DNA of 5,390 nucleotides from Sandaracinaceae bacterium (GCA_012514415.1 JAAZAH010000214.1:1-5390); one strand, 5' to 3'. Counted from the first letter of the stretch, positions 1 to 4,968 are shown. Made by a program: numbers and translations. Notes: generated by a model from the sequence alone, not told the origin.

Positions 1-317
1 GTTCCCCGATCACGCCCGAGTGCCGGTATAGCCGATACCCGGAGCGATATCGCACTCCCGGCTTTTGCACCCTCTCCTGTGAGGCTGATGAGGACTGCCC
101 CATCGATCCGCATACGAGCGAAGGTCCGACGCCTGGGCGCTGCTTGGGCATCGACGCAGATGGCCTGGTGGATCTCGCTTCGGACGATAAGGTCTGCTTT
201 CCGGGGTGCGGGGGAGACGGCTGCTTTCGGGGCGCGGGCACGCCTGAGCAAATGCCCGGGATCTGTAAACTTGTGGATCCCGAGGGAAGCGAGGACTACG
301 GATGGTTCTGTCTCTGA
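1..317 (+). CDS. C-terminal part of a secreted Cys-rich protein (5' end outside window)
   Basis: The frame beginning at base 3 is open to a TGA at 315-317 and gives 104 residues. I chose it because it has ten cysteines in a patterned arrangement, including FCTLSC then EADEDCP, and later CFPGCGGDGC, ending in GWFCL. An even number of Cys with the C-x3-C-x5-C-P spacing is characteristic of disulfide-rich extracytoplasmic proteins that are abundant in Myxococcota-like genomes. Acidic residues are frequent and no membrane segment is visible. The start and any signal peptide lie before the window. The next gene starts inside this one (ATG at 302, 16 bp overlap), which suggests translational coupling and a shared operon. 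I do not recognise a named family and assign no function. The reading frame is convincing; the cellular location is inferred from the cysteines. Confidence 0.7.
   Translation, partial: SPITPECRYSRYPERYRTPGFCTLSCEADEDCPIDPHTSEGPTPGRCLGIDADGLVDLASDDKVCFPGCGGDGCFRGAGTPEQMPGICKLVDPEGSEDYGWFCL
291..294 (+). promoter_or_regulatory. Ribosome binding site for the RCC1 lipoprotein
   Basis: GAGG lies seven bases before the ATG at 302, within the 3' end of the preceding gene. It supports 302 as the start, and that start gives a complete lipoprotein signal peptide. Confidence 0.5.
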
Positions 318-1771
318 ACACGCGGCGCTTGGCGCTCTTCGGCCTCTCGCTCTTCGCTCTCGCTGGCTGCGGTGACGGTAAGGAGGTGAGGGGAGAGTGC
401 GAGCAGGGGGAGGAGCGCGCTCTCGTCTGCGGTCTGAACGATCGCGGGCTGATGCATCAGGTCTGCCCTGAGCATTTTCCTTGGTGGCCCTCTCCGGCGC
501 ACTCGCATTGTGAGGATCCCGATGAATGCGTCGATGGCGAGCTCGGCGGGGGGCCCGGCGACGAGACCGATCTCGTCATGCGCCCGACGCGCTGCGAGCT
601 CGGGCGCTGGGAGCCGATCGGGCCCGCGGCTCCAATCAGCATCTCGGCCGGCGGGCATCATAGCTGCGCGGCGCGCCTCGATGGGCTTCTCCTCTGCTGG
701 GGGCGCAATACGGAGCTTCAGCTTGGGCTCCAGGGACCTCAAGGCGATCTCTTCGATCGCGAAACGCCGGTCTATATCGAGGGCGACGCGGTGGAGGATA
801 TCACGCTTGTGAGCGCGGGCCGCTACCATACCTGCGCCATGCGGAGCCTCCAGGGCGACTATACGCGCGTGCTCTGCTGGGGCCGGAACTACGACGGTCA
901 GATCGGCAACGGCCTCGCCGAGGAGCGGGCCTATACGCCTCAACATGTCGGCCGCCTCGCAGGAGGCGTCGTCTCGCTCGCCGCAGGCTACGCGCATACC
1001 TGCGCGGCGCTCCGTAACGGCACGGTGCGCTGCTGGGGGAACGCGTACGCTGGGGCGCTCGGAGAGGGCTCGTCCGAGGGGATGGCCACGACGCCCGTCG
1101 ATGTCTCCGAGCTTGGCGACGCGATCGCCGTCGCCGCCGGCAACGCTTTTAGCTGCGCGCTCCGCGAGACGGGCGAGATCGCTTGTTGGGGAAAGAATTC
1201 GCACGGCCAGCTCGGAAACGGCGAGTCGGGCGATGAGCTCTACGAGACGCGCCCCGTATCGGTGCTTGGCATCACGGACGCCGTCGCAGTGAGCGCCGGG
1301 AACCTGCACGCATGCGCGCTCCTCGAGAGCGGCGAGGTCGTCTGCTGGGGGCGCGCGCACGACGGCGAGCTTGGGAGCGAAGACGCAGGCTCTCTCCCCG
1401 AAGCCGCGCCCGTCCGGGTCACGGGGCTCGAGGACGCCGTCGCGATCGCGGCGGGCGATAGCTTTAGCTGCGCCGTTCGCGAGATCGGCGAGGTCGTCTG
1501 CTGGGGACGCGGCGTGGAGGGGCAGCTCGGCGGGGCGCCCGATAACGCAGAGTCGAGCCGGACGCCCATCGCGGTTCAAGGTTTGAGCGACGCCATCGCG
1601 ATCGCCGCGGGCTATCGCCACGCCTGCGCGCTAAGCGCCTCGGGCGAGCTCTCGTGCTGGGGCGCAAACGAAGCGGGCCAGCTCGGCGTCGGCCAAAAAG
1701 GCCCGGCGCTCCCGCCGACCGAGGTGATCATCCCGCCGAATTGGCAGCCGATCGACTGGTCCCTAGATTAA
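302..1771 (+). CDS. RCC1-repeat (seven-bladed propeller) lipoprotein with Cys-rich N-terminal segment
   Basis: The product is 489 aa. Residues 1-23 form a lipoprotein signal peptide: basic NTRR, a hydrophobic core, and lipobox LAGC with the lipidated Cys at 23. Residues 33-98 form a Cys-rich module (CEQGEERALVCG through CEDPDECVDG). Residues ~113-465 hold seven RCC1-type repeats. Each has an AAG-x3-(H/S)-x-CA strand, a CWG strand and usually a GQLG turn; they are centred near 113-144, 170-204, 225-256, 276-307, 330-359, 381-412 and 434-465. Seven repeats are the number needed for one closed RCC1/BLIP-II-type beta-propeller. Each blade has one Cys pair (122/132, 178/192, 234/244, 284/295, 338/348, 390/400, 442/452), suggesting one disulfide per blade outside the cytoplasm. 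The role is probably surface binding or adhesion, but the ligand is unknown. The fold is well supported; eukaryotic-type Ran exchange activity should not be inferred. The gene overlaps the preceding one by 16 bp and is probably co-transcribed with it. Confidence 0.92.
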   Translation: MVLSLNTRRLALFGLSLFALAGCGDGKEVRGECEQGEERALVCGLNDRGLMHQVCPEHFPWWPSPAHSHCEDPDECVDGELGGGPGDETDLVMRPTRCELGRWEPIGPAAPISISAGGHHSCAARLDGLLLCWGRNTELQLGLQGPQGDLFDRETPVYIEGDAVEDITLVSAGRYHTCAMRSLQGDYTRVLCWGRNYDGQIGNGLAEERAYTPQHVGRLAGGVVSLAAGYAHTCAALRNGTVRCWGNAYAGALGEGSSEGMATTPVDVSELGDAIAVAAGNAFSCALRETGEIACWGKNSHGQLGNGESGDELYETRPVSVLGITDAVAVSAGNLHACALLESGEVVCWGRAHDGELGSEDAGSLPEAAPVRVTGLEDAVAIAAGDSFSCAVREIGEVVCWGRGVEGQLGGAPDNAESSRTPIAVQGLSDAIAIAAGYRHACALSASGELSCWGANEAGQLGVGQKGPALPPTEVIIPPNWQPIDWSLD

Positions 1772-1833
1772 GTACCGCTGATGAAGGTCGTGCGGAGACC
1801 GTATCGATTTTGATATGGCCGCCTCTCACCCAA

Positions 1834-1869
1834 GCGCCGCGGAGAGCCTCGTTGGCTTTGCCGCGGCGC
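1834..1869 (+). terminator. Strong stem-loop after the RCC1 gene, probable terminator
   Basis: GCGCCGCGG (1834-1842) pairs perfectly with CCGCGGCGC (1861-1869). The stem continues inward as AGAGCC with GGCTTT (one G-U pair and a bulged G at 1860), closing on the loop TCGTT. It starts 62 bp after the RCC1 stop codon. Only a short T run (CCGTTTAAG) follows, so it is not a textbook intrinsic terminator, but it is the best candidate for ending the upstream operon. Confidence 0.45.
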
Positions 1870-1890
1870 CGCCGTTTAAGGCGCCCGTTC

Positions 1891-1908
1891 CGCCCTGAGA
1901 TCAGGGCG
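1891..1908. other. Perfect inverted repeat just before the left repeat array
   Basis: CGCCCTG (1891-1897) and CAGGGCG (1902-1908) form a 7-bp stem around AGAT. The array begins five bases later. No T run follows on either strand, so a terminator role is doubtful. It could be a protein-binding dyad or the edge of an inserted element. Confidence 0.35.
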
Positions 1909-1955
1909 AATAAGCAATCGGCCGCTCTCCTACTAATCAATCAGCCGCCTCGCTA

Positions 1956-1968
1956 TCCATCAAATGGA
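1956..1968. promoter_or_regulatory. Dyad TCCAT-CAA-ATGGA, upstream copy
   Basis: A perfect 5-bp inverted repeat around CAA lies inside a 17-bp direct repeat (1954-1970). The same sequence recurs 46 bp (two array periods) downstream over the ATPase start codon. It could be an operator half of a pair, or simply part of the repeat unit. Confidence 0.35.
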
Positions 1969-1974
1969 CGGTAG

Positions 1975-1980
1975 TAAAAT
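1975..1980 (+). promoter_or_regulatory. Possible -10 element for the ATPase gene
   Basis: TAAAAT matches the sigma-70 -10 consensus at five of six bases and falls in the one AT-rich spacer of the left array. It lies about 30 bases before the ATG at 2010. No recognisable -35 is present at 16-18 bp, so this is tentative. Confidence 0.22.
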
Positions 1981-2001
1981 AGGCAATTGGACGCTATCCT
2001 A

Positions 2002-2014
2002 TCCATCAAATGGA
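2002..2014. promoter_or_regulatory. Dyad TCCAT-CAA-ATGGA covering the ATPase start codon
   Basis: This is the second copy of the 13-base dyad; its right arm ATGGA begins with the start codon at 2010. In RNA the start codon would pair with CAU in a short 5-bp hairpin. There is no Shine-Dalgarno-like purine run upstream, so initiation may be leaderless or weak, and the dyad could modulate it. This role is inferred. Confidence 0.35.
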
Positions 2015-3254
2015 CGCGCCCCAACCTTATCCCCGCCTCCTGAGATCGAGCTTGAAGACGGCGCTAAAGGACACGCCCGTGGTCTGCTTGCTGGGACCGC
2101 GTCAGTCGGGCAAGACCACATTGGCGCGCACGCTCGAGCCGAAATATGCCTACCTGAGCTTCGACGATCCTGCGACGCTGGCCTTCGCTAAGGAGGATCC
2201 CGGAGGCTTCGTGGCAGCGCTGCCAGCGCGCGCCATCTTGGACGAGATTCAGCGCGCGCCCGAGCTGCTGCGCCCTCTCAAGCTGGCGGTTGATGAAGAC
2301 CGGCGACCGGGACGGTTTATCCTGACGGGCTCCGCCAACCTGCTGCTCTTACCGAAGCTGGGCGATTCGCTTGCGGGGCGAATGGAGGTGCTGCACCTGC
2401 ACCCTCTGACGGCCGCCGAGCAGGCGCGCTCAAAGGGGCAGTTTCTTGCGGCGCTGCTCAAAGGAACGCTCAAGCCAAAGATCGCGTCGCAGGAGCTCGC
2501 GGCGCCGACGGAGTTGATTGAGCACGTCGTTGGAGGGGGCTTCCCGGAGCCGCTCTCACGCCCGGCGGTCCGCGCGCGCGCTTGGCATCGCGCATATCTA
2601 CGCTCATTGCTTGAGCGCGACGTGCATGACGTCGCGCGCGTGCGCGACAGCGCCATGGTGGGCCGCTTGATGGAGCTTCTTGCCCTGCGCACCGCTGAGC
2701 TATTGAACGTGACGAGCCTCGCGGCTGATCTCGGCATCCAGCGCGCCACCGTCGAGCATTATCTCGCCGTCTGCGAGCGCCTCTACCTCGTCCGCCGCCT
2801 CTCTCCTTGGCATCGAAACCCTGCAAACCGACTGATCAAATCGCCGAAAGTGCATGTCGTCGATAGCGGGCTCGGCGCCGCGTTGGTCGGCCTGACATCA
2901 AACGATTGGAGCGGCCAGCGTGAGCGTTTCGGTCACCTAGTCGAGTCGTTCGTGGTGCAACAGCTGATCGCTCAGGCGGGCTGGACTGACCCGGACCTGC
3001 GGTTTTGGCATTATCGCGATAAGGACCAGGTTGAGGTCGATCTCGTGATCACCCGCGGGCGGCAGACCTGGGGCGTGGAGGTGAAGTCCGCCATCACGGC
3101 TACACCTCGCGATGGTCGGGGCTTACGTCGACTCGCCGAACAATGCGGCAAGGATTGGCAGGGAGGCGTCTTGTTCTACGCCGGAAATAGCGCGTTTTCA
3201 CTAGGAACTGAGCAGAGCCTCGCCGCGCCCCTCTCGTGGCTATGGGAGATGTAG
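2010..3254 (+). CDS. AAA_14 / DUF4143 family P-loop ATPase with PD-(D/E)XK-like C-terminus
   Basis: The product is 414 aa, a normal full length for this family. The N-terminal AAA domain has Walker A GPRQSGKTT (29-37, Lys35), Walker B AILDEIQ (75-81, Asp78/Glu79), a sensor strand FILTGSAN (103-110) and the conserved SLAGR (120-124). GGFPE (176-180) and ERDV (202-205) precede a winged-helix-like segment at ~230-265. This is followed by KVHVVDSGL (280-288), typical of the DUF4143 junction. The C-terminus has VESFV (Glu312), EVDLV (Asp344) and GVEVKSA (Glu357, Lys359), the E...D...ExK layout of PD-(D/E)XK nuclease-like folds. Members are widespread, often multicopy and poorly characterised; ATP hydrolysis is likely, while nuclease activity and target are unproven. 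The 2010 start places Walker A at the family's usual distance, but no ribosome binding site is visible and the ATG sits inside a repeat unit. Leucine codons in the first half are mainly CTG/TTG, unlike the CTC-rich neighbours, which suggests separate acquisition. Related repeat arrays flank the gene. Confidence 0.93.
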   Translation: MDAPQPYPRLLRSSLKTALKDTPVVCLLGPRQSGKTTLARTLEPKYAYLSFDDPATLAFAKEDPGGFVAALPARAILDEIQRAPELLRPLKLAVDEDRRPGRFILTGSANLLLLPKLGDSLAGRMEVLHLHPLTAAEQARSKGQFLAALLKGTLKPKIASQELAAPTELIEHVVGGGFPEPLSRPAVRARAWHRAYLRSLLERDVHDVARVRDSAMVGRLMELLALRTAELLNVTSLAADLGIQRATVEHYLAVCERLYLVRRLSPWHRNPANRLIKSPKVHVVDSGLGAALVGLTSNDWSGQRERFGHLVESFVVQQLIAQAGWTDPDLRFWHYRDKDQVEVDLVITRGRQTWGVEVKSAITATPRDGRGLRRLAEQCGKDWQGGVLFYAGNSAFSLGTEQSLAAPLSWLWEM

Positions 3255-3270
3255 GCGCCGCGAACCCATC

Positions 3271-3294
3271 GACACGCTTGCGGCTAAGCGCGTC
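3271..3294 (+). terminator. Stem-loop after the ATPase gene, weak terminator candidate
   Basis: GACACGCTT (3271-3279) pairs with AAGCGCGTC (3286-3294) with one A-C mismatch, around a six-base loop GCGGCT. It begins 17 bases after the ATPase stop. No T run follows, so termination is only a possibility. Confidence 0.28.
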
Positions 3295-3395
3295 GCGCGA
3301 GCGCTCGATAAGTGCCGCGCATCAAGGGGCGGCGCCGGAGCCATGTGTTGGACGCGCGGTGGTCTTATGACGGCAAACTAAAACGCACCAAACAA

Positions 3396-3521
3396 GCAAT
3401 CGGCTGCTCTCCTACTAAGCAATCAGCCGCCGCCAAACTATACAATCAGCCGCTATCCTACTGAGCAATCAGCCGACGCCAAACTATGCAATCGGCCGCT
3501 CGCCAAAGAAGCAATCGGCCG
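3396..3521. repeat. Right 23-bp-phased repeat array, six units
   Basis: Six 11-base cores start exactly 23 bp apart, at 3396, 3419, 3442, 3465, 3488 and 3511: GCAATCGGCTG, GCAATCAGCCG, ACAATCAGCCG, GCAATCAGCCG, GCAATCGGCCG, GCAATCGGCCG. The 12-base spacers alternate between a CT(C/A)TCCTACT(A/G)A type (after units 1 and 3) and a (C/A)CGCCAAACTAT type (after units 2 and 4), giving a 46-bp higher-order period. The fifth spacer, CTCGCCAAAGAA, looks like a mixture. Bases 3394-3431 match the start of the left array (1912-1949) at 36 of 38 positions in the same orientation. Confidence 0.85.
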
Positions 3522-3559
3522 GCAAACGAGCTCGACCTCGCGGTCTGCCCCGAGGCCCC

Positions 3560-3589
3560 TTGCCGCGCTCTCGCGCCCCGCGTTATCCT
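3560..3589 (+). promoter_or_regulatory. Possible sigma-70-like promoter for the I9-like lipoprotein
   Basis: TTGCCG (3560-3565) and TATCCT (3584-3589) are separated by 18 bases and lie about 90 bases before the start codon at 3683. Each hexamer matches the consensus only partly, and GC-rich DNA gives such pairs by chance. Confidence 0.25.
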
Positions 3590-3670
3590 CTCTCGAGACG
3601 TCATGAAACACGGGGATAGCCCGAGAGACGCCCGATCTGAGCATGACGCTCTACGCCGCGGCAGCCATCA

Positions 3671-3676
3671 AGGAGG
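3671..3676 (+). promoter_or_regulatory. Strong ribosome binding site
   Basis: AGGAGG is a full Shine-Dalgarno match six bases before the ATG at 3683. It fixes that start and suggests good translation, in contrast to the ATPase gene, which has no visible site. Confidence 0.8.
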
Positions 3677-3682
3677 AGAGCC

Positions 3683-4270
3683 ATGAAACCCCGCATCCAT
3701 ATCGCGTCGCTCCTCGGTCTTGGGCTGATGCTCTCTCTCGCCGCGCTCAGCGCCTGCTCCGAGAGCGGCCAAGAGACAACGCTCGGCGTCTCCATCGAGC
3801 CGGCGGAATACGATAATTTCCGCGTTCAATTAACGAGCGCCGGCACCTGCGCCGAGGAGCACGAACCTGGCGCCGATAAGCTCACGCCCGACAAGAGCGA
3901 GCTCCGGGATATCCTCGGCGAGGGCACCGAATCATTCGTGATCCTCATGAGAGAGGAGCTGAGCCTCGAGGATTATCCGCTCCCCGCGCCGCCGCACGAT
4001 CGTGAGGCATCAAAATGGTCAAGCGACCTTGACTATGTGGCGCGCGCCGAGGCGATCGCCGAGAGCCAGGCCTGCGCCATCGCCTCGATCAACCCCTCTA
4101 GTGGCGCGTACGAGCATAGCTTCTTGCTCATCAACGCCTTTGTCGCCGAGCTCGACGTCTCGGAGGCGATCCGCATGAGCGAGCGCGCGGACATCAAGAG
4201 CGTCGAGCTCAGCCAGACGGGCGCGCCGCCGCACGCTACGCGGTGCTGCGATTCGCCGGCCAATAGATAG
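3683..4270 (+). CDS. Lipoprotein with inhibitor I9 / subtilisin-propeptide-like domain
   Basis: The product is 195 aa. Residues 1-25 are a lipoprotein signal peptide (MKPR, a hydrophobic stretch, lipobox LSAC with Cys25), followed by a Ser/Glu/Thr-rich linker. Residues ~83-176 resemble the I9 propeptide fold: first strand ESFVILM (83-89), a helix DYVARAEAIAESQACAI (117-133), the strand SFLLINAFVAELD (146-158) equivalent to the usual 'Y...FNGFAAxL', a helix SEAIRMSERA, and the final strand DIKSVELSQ (170-178) equivalent to 'VxSVExD'. In subtilases this domain chaperones and inhibits the protease and is followed by a catalytic domain. Here the protein stops ~17 residues later (HATRCCDSPANR) with no protease. 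It may be a standalone membrane-anchored protease inhibitor, or the surviving front of a truncated subtilase. The family match is by pattern only. The start is set by a strong AGGAGG. The next element downstream is an apparent ATPase relic. Confidence 0.85.
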   Translation: MKPRIHIASLLGLGLMLSLAALSACSESGQETTLGVSIEPAEYDNFRVQLTSAGTCAEEHEPGADKLTPDKSELRDILGEGTESFVILMREELSLEDYPLPAPPHDREASKWSSDLDYVARAEAIAESQACAIASINPSSGAYEHSFLLINAFVAELDVSEAIRMSERADIKSVELSQTGAPPHATRCCDSPANR

Positions 4271-4276
4271 CCGAAG

Positions 4277-4342
4277 AAGGGCACGGTAGCGCGTGCGTTG
4301 AAGCCGCGTCAGTCCGGCGAGGACCACCTTATTGGCGCGCTC
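4277..4342 (+). pseudogene. Decayed fragment of an AAA_14 ATPase (Walker A region)
   Basis: Read from 4277, the codons give KGTVARALKPRQSGEDHL, which lines up with KDTPVVCLLGPRQSGKTT of the ATPase at 2010, with one codon missing. At DNA level, CCGCGTCAGTC is identical in both, followed by GGC and, after small insertions, ACCAC and TTGGCGCGC. An extra base near 4321 shifts the frame; after it the +1 frame reads TTLLAR, the continuation expected after GK. The Walker Lys codon has become Glu, so it is not functional. Similarity stops at ~4342, exactly where the stop codon of the reverse-strand lipoprotein begins. The match is short, so chance or a different family member cannot be excluded. Confidence 0.45.
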
Positions 4343-4735
4343 TCAGGGAACGGCGACCGACGCGAAATCCGGGCAATTTTCATCGCAATCGGGAAAGACG
4401 AGCGCCTCATTTTCGCGATATTCGGGCTCTTTCTCGAAATGCTCGATGATATTTTCGTCTTCGCCGACGATGAAAACATCAACGCGTTCGGCTTGCCGAT
4501 TGAACCAATAGGCGGCGTCGCCCCCGGACATAGCGAGAGAGCAATCCGCGCTCGGGCATTCGACCTGCTCGCCATCGAGCTCGATGATGATCTCACCGAG
4601 CGCAGCTACTTCATCAGAGACGCTTACCGTCAAGCGCGGTGCGCAACCCACCGCTGGGCAGGTCTGGCAGCCCGAGAGCAGAAGACCGAAGCAGCCGATG
4701 AAGACTGACGCATAAATCCCAAGGTGCTTCCGCAT
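4343..4735 (-). CDS. Small Cys-rich lipoprotein of unknown function
   Basis: The product is 130 aa when started at the ATG at 4733-4735. It begins MRKHLG, then a hydrophobic stretch and lipobox LLSGC (Cys23), a standard lipoprotein signal peptide. The mature part has six further cysteines (26, 31, 60, 65, 117, 121), enough for three disulfides. It alternates short beta-like strands (RLTVSVS, EIIIELD, RVDVFIV) with acidic loops, suggesting a small beta-sandwich. I recognise no family. An alternative ATG at 4757-4759 adds eight residues (MIAIGGIG). I prefer 4735 because it gives a 23-residue signal sequence and has a G-rich run seven bases upstream, and because the likely promoter would put transcription start only ~8 bases before 4759. 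The stop lies directly against the ATPase relic, so the C-terminus may have been reshaped. Confidence 0.85.
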   Translation of the reverse strand: MRKHLGIYASVFIGCFGLLLSGCQTCPAVGCAPRLTVSVSDEVAALGEIIIELDGEQVECPSADCSLAMSGGDAAYWFNRQAERVDVFIVGEDENIIEHFEKEPEYRENEALVFPDCDENCPDFASVAVP

Positions 4736-4773
4736 CCCGATACCCCCAATCGCTATCATCTCCAGCGATCCAC

Positions 4774-4803
4774 ATTAGCTAGCTTCTACGGACGCAGGTC
4801 AAT
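4774..4803 (-). promoter_or_regulatory. Probable sigma-70 promoter of the small lipoprotein gene
   Basis: On the reverse strand, TTGACC (4798-4803, five of six bases of the -35 consensus) is followed after 18 bases by GCTAAT (4774-4779), which keeps the TAAT part of a -10. Transcription would begin near 4767, leaving a leader of about 30 bases to the preferred start at 4735. Confidence 0.45.
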
Positions 4804-4813
4804 AACTTTTAAC

Positions 4814-4853
4814 TGCCGGAGATTCCCCACCCCTAGGGGAGCGAGCTTCGGCA
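4814..4853. other. Nested stem-loop upstream of the lipoprotein promoter
   Basis: TGCCGGAG (4814-4821) pairs with CTTCGGCA (4846-4853), with one G-U pair when read as + strand RNA. Inside it, TCCCC (4824-4828) pairs with GGGGA (4836-4840). The centre also holds the 10-bp palindrome CCCCTAGGGG (4830-4839). It lies between two reverse-strand genes; it could contribute to termination after rraA or be a protein-binding dyad. Confidence 0.35.
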
Positions 4854-4885
4854 TTTAAAGCCGCGCAGCTTAATCATTTGGCGGC
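4854..4885 (-). terminator. Weak terminator candidate downstream of rraA
   Basis: On the reverse strand, GCCGC (4885-4881) and GCGGC (4864-4860) can form a 5-bp stem with a 16-base loop, followed directly by TTTAAA (4859-4854). It lies about 84 bases after the rraA stop. The stem is short and the T run interrupted. Confidence 0.25.
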
Positions 4886-4968
4886 CCTTCATCCCCGCGC
4901 CGTGGATTGTCTATCGATTGAGCCGCGTGAGCTCCCACTCTTCGCGGCCCGCTAGCCTCCGCCCACTA

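Larger units (their letters stand above)
1914..2016. repeat. Left 23-bp-phased repeat array, five units
   Basis: Five 11-base cores start exactly 23 bp apart, at 1914, 1937, 1960, 1983 and 2006: GCAATCGGCCG, TCAATCAGCCG, TCAAATGGACG, GCAATTGGACG, TCAAATGGACG. The 12-base spacers are CTCTCCTACTAA, CCTCGCTATCCA, GTAGTAAAATAG and CTATCCTATCCA. Units 1-2 match the right array; units 3-5 are a diverged (T/G)CAA(A/T)TGGACG subtype. The last unit contains the ATPase start codon (2010). Twenty-three is not a multiple of three, so the array is not conserved as protein. It is not CRISPR: cores and spacers are too short, and the spacers resemble each other. Function is unknown; candidates are a repeated binding site or a dispersed intergenic repeat family. 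Confidence 0.8.
3255..3682. other. Non-coding gap between the ATPase and the I9-like lipoprotein
   Basis: I see no convincing gene in these 428 bases. The short open frames here start inside the repeat array, have no matching ribosome site and encode Arg/Ser-rich low-quality sequence. The gap holds a stem-loop (3271-3294), the right repeat array (3396-3521), a possible promoter (3560-3589) and the ribosome site of the next gene. Positions 3295-3395 show nothing recognisable apart from a GC-rich stretch around 3326-3340 and an A-rich stretch at 3376-3395. Confidence 0.6.

Noticed and set aside
10..321. Reverse-strand 103-codon frame at the left edge
   Set aside because: The + strand frame here has ten regularly spaced cysteines and runs to a sensible stop; the reverse frame is Arg/Pro/Ser-rich noise.
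296..1621. Long reverse-strand open frame (441 codons) opposite the RCC1 gene
   Set aside because: It is antisense to a clear seven-repeat protein; long shadow frames are expected in GC-rich coding DNA, and the translation is Ala/Arg-rich with no motifs.
1964..2191. A 75-codon gene starting at the upstream duplicate ATG
   Set aside because: It overlaps the ATPase out of frame, has no ribosome site and no recognisable protein features; kept only as a possible decoy start.
1891..3294. Insertion sequence with terminal inverted repeats around the ATPase
   Set aside because: There is no transposase, and the flanking repeats are direct and tandem, not terminal inverted repeats; no target-site duplication could be identified.
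1914..3521. CRISPR array
   Set aside because: Cores are 11 bases with 12-base spacers, the spacers are related to each other, cores vary, and no cas genes are visible. This is a phased tandem repeat.
3486..3686. Small + strand gene in the right array leading into the I9-like lipoprotein
   Set aside because: It begins inside the repeat array, has no ribosome site, and its composition looks like translated non-coding DNA.
4298..4708. A 136-codon + strand gene
   Set aside because: It lies opposite a convincing lipoprotein gene; only its first ~15 codons are meaningful, and those are the ATPase relic.
4736..4759. N-terminal extension of the small lipoprotein (ATG at 4759)
   Set aside because: It would place MIAIGGIG before the basic start of the signal peptide and leave almost no leader after the likely promoter. 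Not fully excluded.
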